Shown piece after piece: positions 44,632 to 54,152 of a DNA stretch of 64,000 nt. The stretch's first letter is position 1. Every line of letters begins with the position of its first letter. The notes beneath the pieces are model-generated. The model did not search any database. It had not been told where the DNA came from and saw only the letters and a program-made list of their open reading frames with translations. The position numbers and the translations under genes are program-made. This DNA comes from Halobacillus fulvus (lineage in GTDB: Bacteria; Bacillota; Bacilli; Bacillales; Halobacillaceae), in the NCBI GenBank assembly GCA_004078665.1, contig SCFO01000001.1, positions 770,377-834,376 of the forward strand, written 5' to 3'.

Positions 44632-47600
44632 CTACGCTTCTATCAATTCAGGCGCTTCCTCCAGCCGAACGGATACGAGGCTTGAGACTCCTGATTCCTG
44701 CATCGTCACCCCGTAAAGCACATCGGAGTGCTCCATCGTCCCTTTACGGTGAGTAATGACGATGAACTGGGAGCGCGCGCTGAACTCTTTCAAATACTTC
44801 GCGAAACGATCGACGTTCGCTTCATCGAGAGCCGCTTCGACTTCATCAAGGACACAGAACGGAACCGGACGTACCCGGAGAATGGAGAATAACAGCGCAA
44901 TCGCTGTCAAAGCACGTTCTCCTCCAGATAATAGATTCAAGTTCTGAAGTTTTTTCCCTGGAGGCTGAGCGACGATGTCGACCCCTGTTTCAAGAAGGTC
45001 ATCCGGCTCCGTCAGCTTCAGCTCCGCCCGGCCGCCTCCGAACAGTTCGCGGAAAACGACGCTGAATTCATCCCTGATTTTCGTAAACGTGTCTTCGAAA
45101 CGGCGATGCATCTCAACATCCATTTCGCCGATGACACTGTGCAGCGTCCCTTTCGCCTCTAAGAGATCCTCCTGCTGGCCTTTCAAGAATTCATACCGTT
45201 CCTTGATGCGATCATATTCCTCAATCGATCCGAGGTTGACGGTTCCGAGCTCCTCGATGCCACGTTTGATCAGTTTCACTTGAGTCGAAGCTTTGTCGAC
45301 ATCCTCTACGTGTGGATAATCGCGCTTCGCTTTTTCAAATGTCATGACGTATTCGTCCTGAAGGTAATTCAGCATGTTCTCAAGCTCCACATCCATACGG
45401 TTTGCTTTCACTTCTTTTTGCTGGATGTCCTGGACGAAGTTTTGCAGGTGACGGTTCTTCTCTTTGAGACGGTTTTCCGCCTGCTGGATTTCATGACTGT
45501 ATTGATCGCGTTCGCGCCTGCGGCTTTGGATCAGCTCTGTCGTCGTTTGTTTCCGCTGCTTCATGTCTTCAATTTCCTCGACCATTTCTTCTTCCGTCTG
45601 GTTCGAGTCGACGACCTCAAGCAGTTGTTTGAATGCTTCCCGACTCTCATCAAGCTGGGACTGGACGCTTTCAAGATCAGCTTGATAGCGTTCTGCTTTT
45701 TCCTGCTGATTCCGAACGGATGACTCCTGTTCGGCAAGCTGGACCTGCAGCTCATGGCGGCGTTTTTGCAAGTTTTCCTCGTCCATTTTTTGCTGATCCT
45801 TCGTCACCGTCAGTTCATCGATTTTGCTTTGGATCTGCTCAAGCTTTGATGAGAGATCGGTCAGGTCTGTTCCTAACGTCTCAAGCTGCTGATCCGCTTG
45901 GACACGGTCTTGATCGTATTGCGCCTGATCTTGATCGAACAGTTCGAGCTGGTCGTTCAAGTGGTTGACACGTACCTGGAGCTCACGCTGTTCGGATTGC
46001 TGCTCGTATTCAGATGTTTTCAATCGAGCAACTTCCTGTTCCATCGTTTTCGAATCTTCTTCTTGGCTTGCGATCGTCGCTTTCAGCTGCTGGACTTTTT
46101 GCTCAACGCAGGAAGCTTTGCCGCTGAATTCCTGAATCTTTTCTGTCAGCTCCTGAAGCTCTTTCTCACGAGTGAAGATCGACTGATTCGCCTTCTTCTG
46201 TGCCCCACCGGACATCGAGCCCCCAGGATTGACGACATCTCCTTCAAGGGTAACGATCCGGTATTTGCGGTTCAGGAACCGGGCGATTGCATTGGCGTTC
46301 TCGAGCTTATCAGCGATGACAATGTGGCCAAGCAGGTGCTGAATAGCCTTCTGATAAGCTGGATCAAACTTGACGAGATCGACAGCAATTCCGACAAACC
46401 CCTCTTGCTGTGTAAGCTGGTTCGCGGCTTGTCCGAAAATCGAACGTGGTTGGATCGCATCAAGTGGCAGGAACGTTGCCCGCCCTTTATTATGCTGCTT
46501 CAGCCAGTGGATCGCCTGACGTCCAGTCTTTTCGTCTTTCACTACGATGTGCTGCGCCTGCGCTCCAAGTGACGTCTCGATGGCTGTCATGAGGTGGGAT
46601 GGAATATCGATCAATTCCAGCACAGCCCCTTCGACACCAGGAAGCTGCCCCTTTTGCCTCGCTTTCAGGACTTCACGGACGCCTTGGTAATAGCCGGAGA
46701 AGTCTTCCTTCATATCTTCCAACATTTCTTTTTTCGACTTCAATTTCTCTAAATACTGATAGCCTTTGTAAAGCTTCTCCTGCCAGTCTTCATACGCCTG
46801 TTTATTGTCCTTGAGGTCGGACAATAGCTGCTGCCATTCCGCTTCTTTCTGCTGGCGCAAGGAAGAAACGCTGGCCAGTTCTTCGCTCAGCTGGTTCAGT
46901 TTGTTCTCGAGCAGCTTTCGTTCTTCTCTCAAATCTTTGAATTTATCCTGCTGGTGATCTTTTTTGTAGCTGATTTGAGAGAGTTGCTTTTCAAGAAGCT
47001 GCTTTTCATTACGCTTAGCTGCCTGCTCGTTTAAGAGATCGATATATTCACTCTTCAAATCTTCTATTTGATCCTCGATCGCCTGCAGGTCCTGATTCAG
47101 CGCTTCGTTCGTCTGCTTCAGTTCTTTGTTCGTCTCTCTCCTAGCCTCTTTTGCTTTCGTAAGCTTTTCGGTCTCTTCGGTGACGACCTTTTGGAGAGAT
47201 TCCACTTTGTCCGCAAGCTCCAGCTGTTCTTGTTCGATCTTTTCCTTGTTCTCTTCGAAATGTTTATGACGCTCTTTCATGAGGTCTTTTTTCCCTTCGA
47301 GACTTTGGAGCTCTTTTGTCAGGAATAAAAGGTTCTCCTGGAGTTCATCGATGGATTCATCGAGTCCCTTCACCTTTTCTCGCTGGCTTCCGACAGAGGT
47401 TTCCTCTGCTTCGATTTCAGAGCGGAGCTGCTCTTCTTTCTGCTTGACTTCTGTCAAGTTTTGCAAAAGCTGCTGCCAGTCTTGATGAAGGCTTTCGATC
47501 TGTGTGATCAAAAGGGAAATCTCGACCTGCTTCAGTTCCGCTTTTTTCTCTAAGTAATCCTTCGCGATGGCTGCCTGTTCCTTCAACGGTTCAAGCTGCC

Positions 47601-48198
47601 CATCAATTTCATAGAGGATATCCTCGACGCGGTTTAAGTTCTCCTGCGTTTCTGCAAGCTTAAATTCCGCTTTTTTCTTTCGCTGTTTGTACTTCAGGAC
47701 ACCTGCGGCCTCTTCGAAGATCGAGCGGCGCTCTTCAGGCTTCGAGCTTAAAATTTCCTCGACTTTCCCCTGACTGATGATCGAAAAAGCTTCACGTCCA
47801 AGTCCTGAGTCCATGAACAGATCGATGATGTCCTTTAGACGGCACGCCTGATTGTTCATGTAAAATTCACTTTCACCTGTCCGGTATACCCGTCTCGTCA
47901 CGCTGACCTCGTCATATTCGAGAGGAAGCGTCTGGTCCGAGTTATCCAGTGTCAAGGTCACCTCTGCCATGTTCAGCGCTTTTCTCGAGTCACTGCCGGC
48001 AAAGATGATGTCTTCCATTTTCGTTCCACGCAGGGAACGGGCGGATTGTTCGCCCAGCACCCAGCGGATCGCATCGGTTATATTACTTTTCCCACTGCCG
48101 TTCGGGCCGACGACGGCCGTCACACCAGGGACGAAATCAACGGTCACCCGTTCGGCAAATGATTTGAATCCTATCGTATCTAATTGCTTGAGGAACAT
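44632..48198 (-). CDS. smc: Chromosome segregation protein SMC
   Basis: SMC is the condensin ATPase. The 1188 residues have Walker A GPNGSGKSN (31-39), a long coiled coil, the hinge at about 500-670 (GYYQGVREVLKA; GGSMSGGAQKK), a second coiled coil, signature LLSGGERALTAIALLFSILRV and Walker B PFCVLDEVEAALDEANV. Length is standard. Upstream it is cut off from rnc by an oppositely oriented gene, so it needs its own promoter. Confidence 0.97.
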   Translation of the reverse strand: MFLKQLDTIGFKSFAERVTVDFVPGVTAVVGPNGSGKSNITDAIRWVLGEQSARSLRGTKMEDIIFAGSDSRKALNMAEVTLTLDNSDQTLPLEYDEVSVTRRVYRTGESEFYMNNQACRLKDIIDLFMDSGLGREAFSIISQGKVEEILSSKPEERRSIFEEAAGVLKYKQRKKKAEFKLAETQENLNRVEDILYEIDGQLEPLKEQAAIAKDYLEKKAELKQVEISLLITQIESLHQDWQQLLQNLTEVKQKEEQLRSEIEAEETSVGSQREKVKGLDESIDELQENLLFLTKELQSLEGKKDLMKERHKHFEENKEKIEQEQLELADKVESLQKVVTEETEKLTKAKEARRETNKELKQTNEALNQDLQAIEDQIEDLKSEYIDLLNEQAAKRNEKQLLEKQLSQISYKKDHQQDKFKDLREERKLLENKLNQLSEELASVSSLRQQKEAEWQQLLSDLKDNKQAYEDWQEKLYKGYQYLEKLKSKKEMLEDMKEDFSGYYQGVREVLKARQKGQLPGVEGAVLELIDIPSHLMTAIETSLGAQAQHIVVKDEKTGRQAIHWLKQHNKGRATFLPLDAIQPRSIFGQAANQLTQQEGFVGIAVDLVKFDPAYQKAIQHLLGHIVIADKLENANAIARFLNRKYRIVTLEGDVVNPGGSMSGGAQKKANQSIFTREKELQELTEKIQEFSGKASCVEQKVQQLKATIASQEEDSKTMEQEVARLKTSEYEQQSEQRELQVRVNHLNDQLELFDQDQAQYDQDRVQADQQLETLGTDLTDLSSKLEQIQSKIDELTVTKDQQKMDEENLQKRRHELQVQLAEQESSVRNQQEKAERYQADLESVQSQLDESREAFKQLLEVVDSNQTEEEMVEEIEDMKQRKQTTTELIQSRRRERDQYSHEIQQAENRLKEKNRHLQNFVQDIQQKEVKANRMDVELENMLNYLQDEYVMTFEKAKRDYPHVEDVDKASTQVKLIKRGIEELGTVNLGSIEEYDRIKERYEFLKGQQEDLLEAKGTLHSVIGEMDVEMHRRFEDTFTKIRDEFSVVFRELFGGGRAELKLTEPDDLLETGVDIVAQPPGKKLQNLNLLSGGERALTAIALLFSILRVRPVPFCVLDEVEAALDEANVDRFAKYLKEFSARSQFIVITHRKGTMEHSDVLYGVTMQESGVSSLVSVRLEEAPELIEA

Positions 48199-48234
48199 AT
48201 CTATCCTCCTGTTATATTCACTTTCAACTTGTTT

Positions 48235-48243
48235 ATTTTATCA
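48235..48243 (-). promoter_or_regulatory. Candidate extended -10 promoter of smc
   Basis: The minus strand reads TGATAAAAT, matching the extended -10 pattern TGnTATAAT (5/6 in the hexamer). No good -35 is present. It lies 37 bases ahead of the smc ATG, which has AGGAGG upstream. Confidence 0.4.
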
Positions 48244-48397
48244 TAAAAAAGCCGTTAAATCAGCGATATTTTGCCAATCTTCCCGTGTTATTCCGGCATA
48301 AACGGACAACATGTTTGTCAAACAGCCTTTTAAAAAATCGAAAAATATCCTATCATATGTAGTAGCCCGCATCAGAGAGTGTAAAGGAGGACTTATT

Positions 48398-48619
48398 GTG
48401 AGCTTACAGCAAGCCAATCAAGAAAACCTGGCAACCATCATCAACGACATGGCCGATCGTCTACAGGTCGTCAACCGTTCGATCATGGACCCTGAAGACT
48501 ATGATTTAAACAATTACGAGGAGATCAAATCTCTTCACGATATCATTCAAATGAAAGGCCAGCTGAGCGTGTCTGAAATTCAGGCATTTGTTCAGGAGCT
48601 CGGTCAATATCGTAAATAA
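48398..48619 (+). CDS. DUF1128 family protein (YfkK-like)
   Basis: A 73-residue protein (SLQQANQENLATIINDMADRLQVVN..., then NYEEIKSLHDIIQMKGQLSVSEIQAFVQELGQYRK) matching the DUF1128 family found across Bacillaceae. The GTG at 48398 has AAAGGAGG seven bases upstream. It is on the plus strand between the minus-strand genes rnc and smc, which are normally adjacent. A terminator follows. Function unknown. Confidence 0.88.
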   Translation: MSLQQANQENLATIINDMADRLQVVNRSIMDPEDYDLNNYEEIKSLHDIIQMKGQLSVSEIQAFVQELGQYRK

Positions 48620-48627
48620 TCCAGGAG

Positions 48628-48666
48628 AAACTCCCATACGTTAAAGCGTGAGGGGGTTTTTTATTT
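48628..48666 (+). terminator. Terminator after the DUF1128 gene
   Basis: An imperfect stem (AAACTCCCATACG paired with CGTGAGGGGGTTT through G-T pairs and one mismatch) is followed by TTTTTTATTTT on the plus strand. Confidence 0.7.
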
Positions 48667-48719
48667 TGAAAAAAGCGGGGTCTACGCCATCCACATACCT
48701 GCTTTGATCCCGAACAAAA

Positions 48720-48745
48720 AAACCGCCCGGAATTCCGGGCAGTTT
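48720..48745 (-). terminator. rnc intrinsic terminator
   Basis: Stem AAACTGCCCGG / CCGGGCGGTTT (minus strand, one U-G pair) with loop AATT, followed by a T-run TTTTTTT. It lies within 10 bases of the rnc stop and makes rnc the last gene of its unit. Confidence 0.88.
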
Positions 48746-48751
48746 CCCCTT

Positions 48752-49447
48752 TTATTTATTGATTGCTCCGTTGTTTTTCAGAGCTTGCTGAGCAGCTTTC
48801 TGTTCCGCTTCTTTCTTCGTCCGGCCGACACCGATGCCGCCCGTTTCCCCTTGGATGCGCACGTGCGCGATAAATTCGCGGCTGTGAGCTGGTCCTCTTT
48901 CTTCCACTATTTCATATTCAATCTTGCTGTTTTTATCTCGCTGTATGAACTCCTGCAATTGACTTTTGAAATCCATCGCATGAGAAAAAGCACCTTTTTT
49001 GATTTTCGGATAAACGTACGTCTCCAGGAAACGGATGACCGCATCGAACCCTTGATCTAAGTATAGAGCGCCAATAAAGGCTTCAAATACGTCCGCAAGC
49101 AGTGCGGGACGATTTCGGCCGCCTGTCAGTTCCTCTCCTTTTCCAAGCAGAATCAGGTCCTGGAAATTGAGCTCATTGGCAAATTGCACGAGAGAAACTT
49201 CGCAAACAATGGAGGCGCGGAACTTCGTCAGTTCACCTTCCGCCATATCTGGAAACTGGCGGTATAAGTATTGAGAAACGCCTAACTCGAGAACGGCGTC
49301 TCCAAGGAACTCCAATCGTTCGTTGTCCTCACGGTCCGTTTTACGATGCTCATTCACATAAGATGAATGCGTGAACGCTTGCTCCAGTAACGAAACATCA
49401 CGAAATTGAACATTTATTTTGTCTTGAAAACTGGAAAAATCATCCAT
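48752..49447 (-). CDS. rnc: Ribonuclease III
   Basis: RNase III cuts double-stranded RNA, including rRNA precursors. The 231 residues have the signature [15 protein letters not shown] at 43-57, a second acidic site ([16 protein letters not shown]) and a C-terminal dsRNA-binding domain ([11 protein letters not shown], then [18 protein letters not shown]). The ATG at 49447 has AAGGTGG; the in-frame codon upstream overlaps that site. Confidence 0.97.
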   Translation of the reverse strand: MDDFSSFQDKINVQFRDVSLLEQAFTHSSYVNEHRKTDREDNERLEFLGDAVLELGVSQYLYRQFPDMAEGELTKFRASIVCEVSLVQFANELNFQDLILLGKGEELTGGRNRPALLADVFEAFIGALYLDQGFDAVIRFLETYVYPKIKKGAFSHAMDFKSQLQEFIQRDKNSKIEYEIVEERGPAHSREFIAHVRIQGETGGIGVGRTKKEAEQKAAQQALKNNGAINK

Positions 49448-49497
49448 AAACCACCTTGTCCTTTTCAAAAAGATTCATGCGTACAGATATAGGAAAG

Positions 49498-49521
49498 GCT
49501 GTCTGCACGCATGCAGACAGC
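49498..49521 (-). terminator. Hairpin between acpP and rnc, partial terminator
   Basis: A perfect 10-bp stem GCTGTCTGCA / TGCAGACAGC with loop CGCA lies directly after the acpP stop. On the minus strand only CTTTCC follows, so it is probably an attenuator or a 3'-end stabiliser that leaves rnc less expressed than acpP. Confidence 0.55.
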
Positions 49522-49527
49522 AACCTA

Positions 49528-49761
49528 TTACGACTGGCTGTTTATGTAGTTAACAGCGTCGCCTACTGTATTGATGTTTTCAGCTTCTTCATCAGAAATT
49601 TCCATATCAAACTCGTCTTCAAGCTCCATTACAAGCTCTACTACGTCAAGAGAGTCTGCTTCTAGATCTTCTTTGAAGGAAGCTTCCATAGTTACTTTAG
49701 ATTCTTCAACGTCAAGTCGATCCACGATGATCTGCTTCACGCGATCAAATGTTTCTGCCAT
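49528..49761 (-). CDS. acpP: Acyl carrier protein AcpP
   Basis: AcpP carries acyl chains on a phosphopantetheine attached to Ser37 in [18 protein letters not shown]. The 77 residues are acidic, as usual. It ends the fapR-plsX-fabD-fabG-acpP series and precedes rnc. Confidence 0.98.
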   Translation of the reverse strand: MAETFDRVKQIIVDRLDVEESKVTMEASFKEDLEADSLDVVELVMELEDEFDMEISDEEAENINTVGDAVNYINSQS

Positions 49762-49820
49762 TGGAACTTCACCTCCCTTCAGTTATTATAGTAAAAATCT
49801 CAAAGAAAAACCATACGTTT

Positions 49821-50561
49821 TTACATCACCATGCCGCCATCGACATGAAGCGTCTGGCCGGTCATATAGGCTGCATCCTCTGAGGCGAGGAATCGGACGA
49901 CGCGAGCGACGTCTTCGCCTTCGCCTAGGCGCTTGAGCGGAATCAGACTCATCATCTGTTCGCGCTGCTCATCTGTCAGGGCATCGGTCATATCGGTTGT
50001 GATATAGCCTGGTGCGACAGCATTCACTTGAATGTTACGGGATGCAAGCTCTTTCGCGTTCGATTTTGTCAACCCGATCACACCCGCTTTAGCCGCGACA
50101 TAGTTCGCTTGCCCAGGGTTACCGGAAACACCGACGATGGAAGCTACGTTGACGATTCGACCGTACTTCTGCTTCATCATCTGGCGGGTGACCCCTTTTG
50201 TACACAGGAAGACCCCTTTCAGGTTCGTATCGATGACCGCATCGAATTCTTCTTCCTTCATACGCATCAATAGATTGTCTTTCGTAATTCCTGCATTGTT
50301 GACAAGAATATCAAGGCGGCCGAATTCATCGACGACCGTTTTGACCATGCGCTTGACATCGTCTTCAATCGCGACGTTCGCCTGAATTTTGATCGCTTCT
50401 CCGCCTTTTTCACGGATTTCCTGAACGACGGCTTCTGCTTTATCTTCGCTGCCTGCATAGTTGACAGCGACTTTCGCTCCTTGACCCGCAAGCTCGAGCG
50501 CAATCGCACGACCGATCCCGCGGGATGCACCCGTCACTAAAGCGACTTGATCTTTTAGCAT
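49821..50561 (-). CDS. fabG: 3-oxoacyl-ACP reductase FabG
   Basis: FabG reduces 3-ketoacyl-ACP with NADPH. The 246-residue SDR protein has TGASRGIG (10-17), NNAG (88-91), Ser141, and Tyr154/Lys158 in YVAAK, ending [14 protein letters not shown]. The ATG at 50561 has AAAGGAGGAG and overlaps the fabD stop by one base (TAATG). Confidence 0.98.
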   Translation of the reverse strand: MLKDQVALVTGASRGIGRAIALELAGQGAKVAVNYAGSEDKAEAVVQEIREKGGEAIKIQANVAIEDDVKRMVKTVVDEFGRLDILVNNAGITKDNLLMRMKEEEFDAVIDTNLKGVFLCTKGVTRQMMKQKYGRIVNVASIVGVSGNPGQANYVAAKAGVIGLTKSNAKELASRNIQVNAVAPGYITTDMTDALTDEQREQMMSLIPLKRLGEGEDVARVVRFLASEDAAYMTGQTLHVDGGMVM

Positions 50562-51502
50562 TAGGACTCCTCCTTTACCCATTGCACAATCGCTTCGACA
50601 GACTCGGGATCTTGGACGTTGAACGTCTTCATCCGGCGCTTCACTTTACGCACGAGTCCGGATAATACTTTCCCGTGTCCGACTTCAACGATTGCTTCGA
50701 CATCTTTTTCAACAAAAGCTTCTAAAATCTCCTGGAAACGAACCGGAGAATAGAGCTGTTCGACGAGAAGCTTCTCAATCTCTGCGGATTCCGTCACAGC
50801 AGAAGCCGTAACGTTCGCATAGACAGGCACTTCCGCATCACGTACATCAACGTCTGTCAGATAGGCAGCGAAATCATCACTCGCCGGCTTCATGAGACGG
50901 GAGTGGAATGGTCCACTGACGTTAAGCGGGATCACACGTTTTGCTCCGGCTTCAGACAGCTTTTCTGAAGCTTGCTCCACGCCTTCTTTCGTCCCTGAAA
51001 TGACGATTTGTCCCGGACAGTTGATGTTGGCAAGATCGACCGCAAGCTCGCCATCAAACGCTTGAATGACTTCCGCGATCGATTCCTGAGACAAGCCAAG
51101 GACAGCTGCCATCGTTCCTTTACCAGTCGGATAAGCTTCCTCCATCAGTTTCCCGCGCTGATGCACGAGCTTCACTGCTTCTACCGGTTCAAGTGCACCG
51201 GCTGCAACGAGCGCGCTGTACTCCCCAAGACTGTGTCCAGCCGTCATTTTCGGCTCCACTCCATGCTCTTTCAGCACTTGATGGATGGCAATACTATTGA
51301 GTAAAAGCGCTGGCTGCGCGTTTTCTGTTTTCGTTAATTCTTCGGCTGGCCCTTCGAACATCAACTTCTTCAATGAGTAACCAAGGGCTTCATCTGCCTG
51401 ATCAAATAGTTGCTTGACGGAAGGATAAGCGTCGTACATCGCCTTCCCCATTCCGACTTCCTGAGACCCTTGCCCAGGAAAAACAAAAGCTAGTTGCTTC
51501 AT
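50561..51502 (-). CDS. fabD: Malonyl-CoA-ACP transacylase FabD
   Basis: FabD loads malonate on ACP. The 313 residues start [19 protein letters not shown], have the nucleophile Ser91 in [12 protein letters not shown] and the His in [18 protein letters not shown] precedes the ATG at 51502, which overlaps the plsX stop (ATGA). Confidence 0.97.
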   Translation of the reverse strand: MKQLAFVFPGQGSQEVGMGKAMYDAYPSVKQLFDQADEALGYSLKKLMFEGPAEELTKTENAQPALLLNSIAIHQVLKEHGVEPKMTAGHSLGEYSALVAAGALEPVEAVKLVHQRGKLMEEAYPTGKGTMAAVLGLSQESIAEVIQAFDGELAVDLANINCPGQIVISGTKEGVEQASEKLSEAGAKRVIPLNVSGPFHSRLMKPASDDFAAYLTDVDVRDAEVPVYANVTASAVTESAEIEKLLVEQLYSPVRFQEILEAFVEKDVEAIVEVGHGKVLSGLVRKVKRRMKTFNVQDPESVEAIVQWVKEES

Positions 51503-52503
51503 TCCTGCTCCTCCTTCGCTTTGATATCTTTTAGCGTCGTCGAGATTGTAGAAGTCACATTCAGCTCGACCATCTGACACGCCTGGCGGATCGCATTGTA
51601 GACGGCACGGTCATTGGAGGATCCGTGCGCTTTGATGACCGGAGCGGCAAGACCGAACAACCCTGCGCCTCCATACTCCGAATAATCAAGCTTGTCCTTC
51701 AAGCCGCGAAGGTCATTTTTCACAAGACCTGCTGCGAGCTTCGTTTTAAAGCTGTTCATAAATGTTTCCTTGATCATGGAAAACATCGTCAGCGCGGTTC
51801 CTTCAATGGTTTTCAGGGCAACATTACCAGTGAAACCATCGGTGACGACAACGTCCGCCACTCCGTCTAGAAGATCTCGTGATTCAACGTTTCCGATGAA
51901 GTTGATCGGCGCATCTTTCATTAGTTCAAACGCCTTTTTCGTCAAATCACTGCCTTTTCCGTCTTCTGTGCCGACATTCAGAAGGCCGACCCGCGGTTGT
52001 TTGATGTTGCGGACCTGCTCAGCATAAATTGAACCGATGACAGCATATTGAAGCAGATGCTCAGGCTTGGCATCGACATTGGCTCCGACGTCAAGCATAA
52101 GGAACCCTTTTCCGTCCTGCGTTGGAAGTGTCGGACTAAGCGCTGGTCGATCGACGCCTTCCATTCGGCCCACTACAAATAAGCCGGCACTCATAAGCGC
52201 CCCTGTATTCCCAGCAGAAATACAGCCATCTGCGCGCCCTTCTTTTACCTCTTTCGCCGTCAATACCATCGAGGCATTCTTTTTGCGGCGAACGGCCCGG
52301 ACAGGCTCATCTTCTCCGGTAATCCTTTCGGTTGTATGTAAAACGCTGATATTCGGCAGATCCTTCAGGAAAGGTTTGATTTGTGCTTCGTCCCCGACGA
52401 GGGTAATCTCGAGATCCTTCCGTTCTTCTGCCGCCATGACCGCTCCCTTGACGATCGCTTCAGGAGCATTGTCACCGCCCATCGCATCTATCGCTAGCTT
52501 CAT
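51499..52503 (-). CDS. plsX: Phosphate acyltransferase PlsX
   Basis: PlsX turns acyl-ACP to acyl-phosphate for phospholipid synthesis. The 334 residues begin [20 protein letters not shown] and include RGKKNAS-like [24 protein letters not shown] and [17 protein letters not shown]. The ATG at 52503 has AAAGGGGAT upstream; an ATG nine bases earlier sits on that site. Part of the FapR-controlled unit. Confidence 0.97.
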   Translation of the reverse strand: MKLAIDAMGGDNAPEAIVKGAVMAAEERKDLEITLVGDEAQIKPFLKDLPNISVLHTTERITGEDEPVRAVRRKKNASMVLTAKEVKEGRADGCISAGNTGALMSAGLFVVGRMEGVDRPALSPTLPTQDGKGFLMLDVGANVDAKPEHLLQYAVIGSIYAEQVRNIKQPRVGLLNVGTEDGKGSDLTKKAFELMKDAPINFIGNVESRDLLDGVADVVVTDGFTGNVALKTIEGTALTMFSMIKETFMNSFKTKLAAGLVKNDLRGLKDKLDYSEYGGAGLFGLAAPVIKAHGSSNDRAVYNAIRQACQMVELNVTSTISTTLKDIKAKEEQE

Positions 52504-52518
52504 ATTTTCCATCCCCTT

Positions 52519-53079
52519 TTATTGGTTCGAACGGTACATTTCGAACGTTCCGGCAAATACTTCTTCGTTGTCGACATAGCTAGAAACCCGGACGATCGTC
52601 CGGCCTCTGTCATCCTCTCCATCGACCGTCGCCTTTGCGACCACACGTTCTCCAACCTTTACCTGTCGTGTAAAATGGATATCGGAACGAGCCGTAAGTG
52701 CAAGTTCATCATTGATGACCGCAACCGCCAAAGAATTGGCTTGGGCAAACAAATGATGCCCACGGGCTATATGGTTCCTCGAAAAAACGTGTTCAGGCTT
52801 CACATCAAAAATCGAAATCGCGCGCTCATCCAGCTCAAGATCCACGACTTCCCCGATCACTTCTTCGATCGGAATCGCTTTGACGGTCTCATTCCACTCC
52901 TGCGTGGCGACCGATTTAATCCGTTCACGCAGCTCCGGGATCGACAGCTCCATACGATCGAGACGGATCGTCTGAATACTGACACTAAAGTGCTTGGCCA
53001 GATCTTCGTCCGTCGTAAACGGGGAACGTTCGATCATGTCTTTCAGCTCTTCCTGTCTCACTTTTTTCGGCTTCTTCAT
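52519..53079 (-). CDS. fapR: Fatty acid and phospholipid synthesis repressor FapR
   Basis: FapR senses malonyl-CoA and represses lipid genes. The 186 residues have an N-terminal DeoR-like helix-turn-helix ([33 protein letters not shown]) and a C-terminal hot-dog domain with [19 protein letters not shown]. Its promoter carries a FapR operator, so it is autoregulated with plsX-fabD-fabG-acpP. Confidence 0.97.
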   Translation of the reverse strand: MKKPKKVRQEELKDMIERSPFTTDEDLAKHFSVSIQTIRLDRMELSIPELRERIKSVATQEWNETVKAIPIEEVIGEVVDLELDERAISIFDVKPEHVFSRNHIARGHHLFAQANSLAVAVINDELALTARSDIHFTRQVKVGERVVAKATVDGEDDRGRTIVRVSSYVDNEEVFAGTFEMYRSNQ

Positions 53080-53116
53080 CCTTTATCCCACCGTTCGTTC
53101 GTCAAAAAGAAAACCT

Positions 53117-53133
53117 TTATGACTAGGTACTAA
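53117..53133 (-). promoter_or_regulatory. FapR operator at the fapR promoter
   Basis: The minus strand reads TTAGTACCTAGTCATAA. The first half TTAGTAC matches the known FapR half-site exactly; the second half (GTCATAA against GTACTAA) has two mismatches. It covers about -2 to +15 of the promoter at 53138-53166. Confidence 0.8.
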
Positions 53134-53137
53134 TAGT

Positions 53138-53166
53138 AATATATAATACCAAAACGTTTTTCGCAA
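53138..53166 (-). promoter_or_regulatory. Sigma-A promoter of fapR-plsX-fabD-fabG
   Basis: TTGCGA (53166-53161) and TATATT (53143-53138) lie 17 bases apart on the minus strand. The FapR operator begins five bases beyond the -10. A transcript start near 53131 gives a ~50-base leader. Confidence 0.7.
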
Positions 53167-53176
53167 GGCTCGATCA

Positions 53177-54085
53177 TTAAATCACGCCTGAATCGACTTG
53201 TAAACAGGGAGGGCTTGTGGACAACCTCGCCCGAACACCAAGAGGGATGCCGTAATTCGGCCGGCAGTGCCCGACAGGCAAACCGCCCACCACTGGAAAC
53301 GGGGCATCTGCGAAAAACTGCTCGAGCAGCTTCTCTACTTTCCTCTTTTCTTCACCTTCTGTTTTAAAATCTCCCAAAATCACACCGTTCACGCGTTCGA
53401 ATACACCTGCAAAATTCATATGCTGAAGCATCGCACCGACCCGATAGGCCGGTTCATTCACTTCTTCGATCATCAAAAGGCCACCATCCACTTCCCATTC
53501 GTATGGTGTGCCAAGCGCATCGGTCATTAGTGTCAGGTTGCCACCGACGATTTTCCCTTCTCCCCTTCCGATCGCCAACACGTTAAGCGGAGCAATAGAA
53601 TAGTCGAAGGTTTGTATGGTCGGGTGAAAAAGTTGAAGGAAAGAACGATACGTTTCCTGGCGGATCGCCTCCCGGTTCAAATCTGAGGCCACCATCGGTC
53701 CGTGAAAGGTTACGAGCCCACTATACTTTTGAATCGCACCGTGTAAATAGGTCACATCACTGTAGCCCCAGAAAATTTTCGGGTTGGATCGAATACACTC
53801 ATAATCGATGAAAGGGGCGATCCTCGCGGTGCCGTATCCCCCTCTGGCACAAAAAACCGCCCGGATCGATGGATCAGAAAACGCCTGATGGAGGTCGCGC
53901 AGCCGTTCCTGATCCGGAGCAGCCAAATAGCCTTCCTTATGAAACAAAGCGTTGCCCATCACAACCCGAAGCCCGAGGTTTTCAAGACATCGGATACCTT
54001 CCGCCACTTTCTTTTCATCAGGCGGTCCTGCCGGCGCAATAACGGCTACACAATCACCAGGTTTTAAAGTTTTAGGTTTTCTCAT
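53177..54085 (-). CDS. ldcA: Peptidase S66 family, LD-carboxypeptidase (LdcA/MccF type)
   Basis: S66 enzymes cleave the L,D bond of murein tetrapeptides in recycling, or detoxify microcin C-like compounds. The 302 residues start with KPKTLKPGDCVAVIAPAGPPDE, have CARGGYGTARIAPFIDYE, WGYSDVTYLHGAI (family nucleophile region, from memory), FHGPM, GGNLTLM, IEEVNEPAYRVGAMLQHM and GLPVGHCRPN near the end. No signal peptide, so cytoplasmic. The ATG at 54085 has CTGGAG upstream. It lies between recG and fapR, which are adjacent in B. subtilis. Confidence 0.9.
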   Translation of the reverse strand: MRKPKTLKPGDCVAVIAPAGPPDEKKVAEGIRCLENLGLRVVMGNALFHKEGYLAAPDQERLRDLHQAFSDPSIRAVFCARGGYGTARIAPFIDYECIRSNPKIFWGYSDVTYLHGAIQKYSGLVTFHGPMVASDLNREAIRQETYRSFLQLFHPTIQTFDYSIAPLNVLAIGRGEGKIVGGNLTLMTDALGTPYEWEVDGGLLMIEEVNEPAYRVGAMLQHMNFAGVFERVNGVILGDFKTEGEEKRKVEKLLEQFFADAPFPVVGGLPVGHCRPNYGIPLGVRARLSTSPPCLQVDSGVI

Positions 54086-54100
54086 CGGTTTCACTCCAGA

Positions 54101-54129
54101 AAAAAAGCGCTTCGATGAGCGCTCTTTTT
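54101..54129 (-). terminator. recG terminator
   Basis: AGCGCT / AGCGCT arms with A/T flanks (AAAAAGAGCGCT...AGCGCTTTTTTT on the minus strand) form a short stem followed by a T-run, 24 bases after the recG stop. It separates the sda-recG unit from ldcA. Confidence 0.8.
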
Positions 54130-54152
54130 CCTTTTATTTATGCAACAACAAA

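Noticed and set aside
45898-46572. Plus-strand reading frame (224 codons) opposite smc
   Set aside because: Antisense of the SMC coiled coil; Leu/Phe-rich because of complementary Gln/Glu/Lys codons. No ribosome site.
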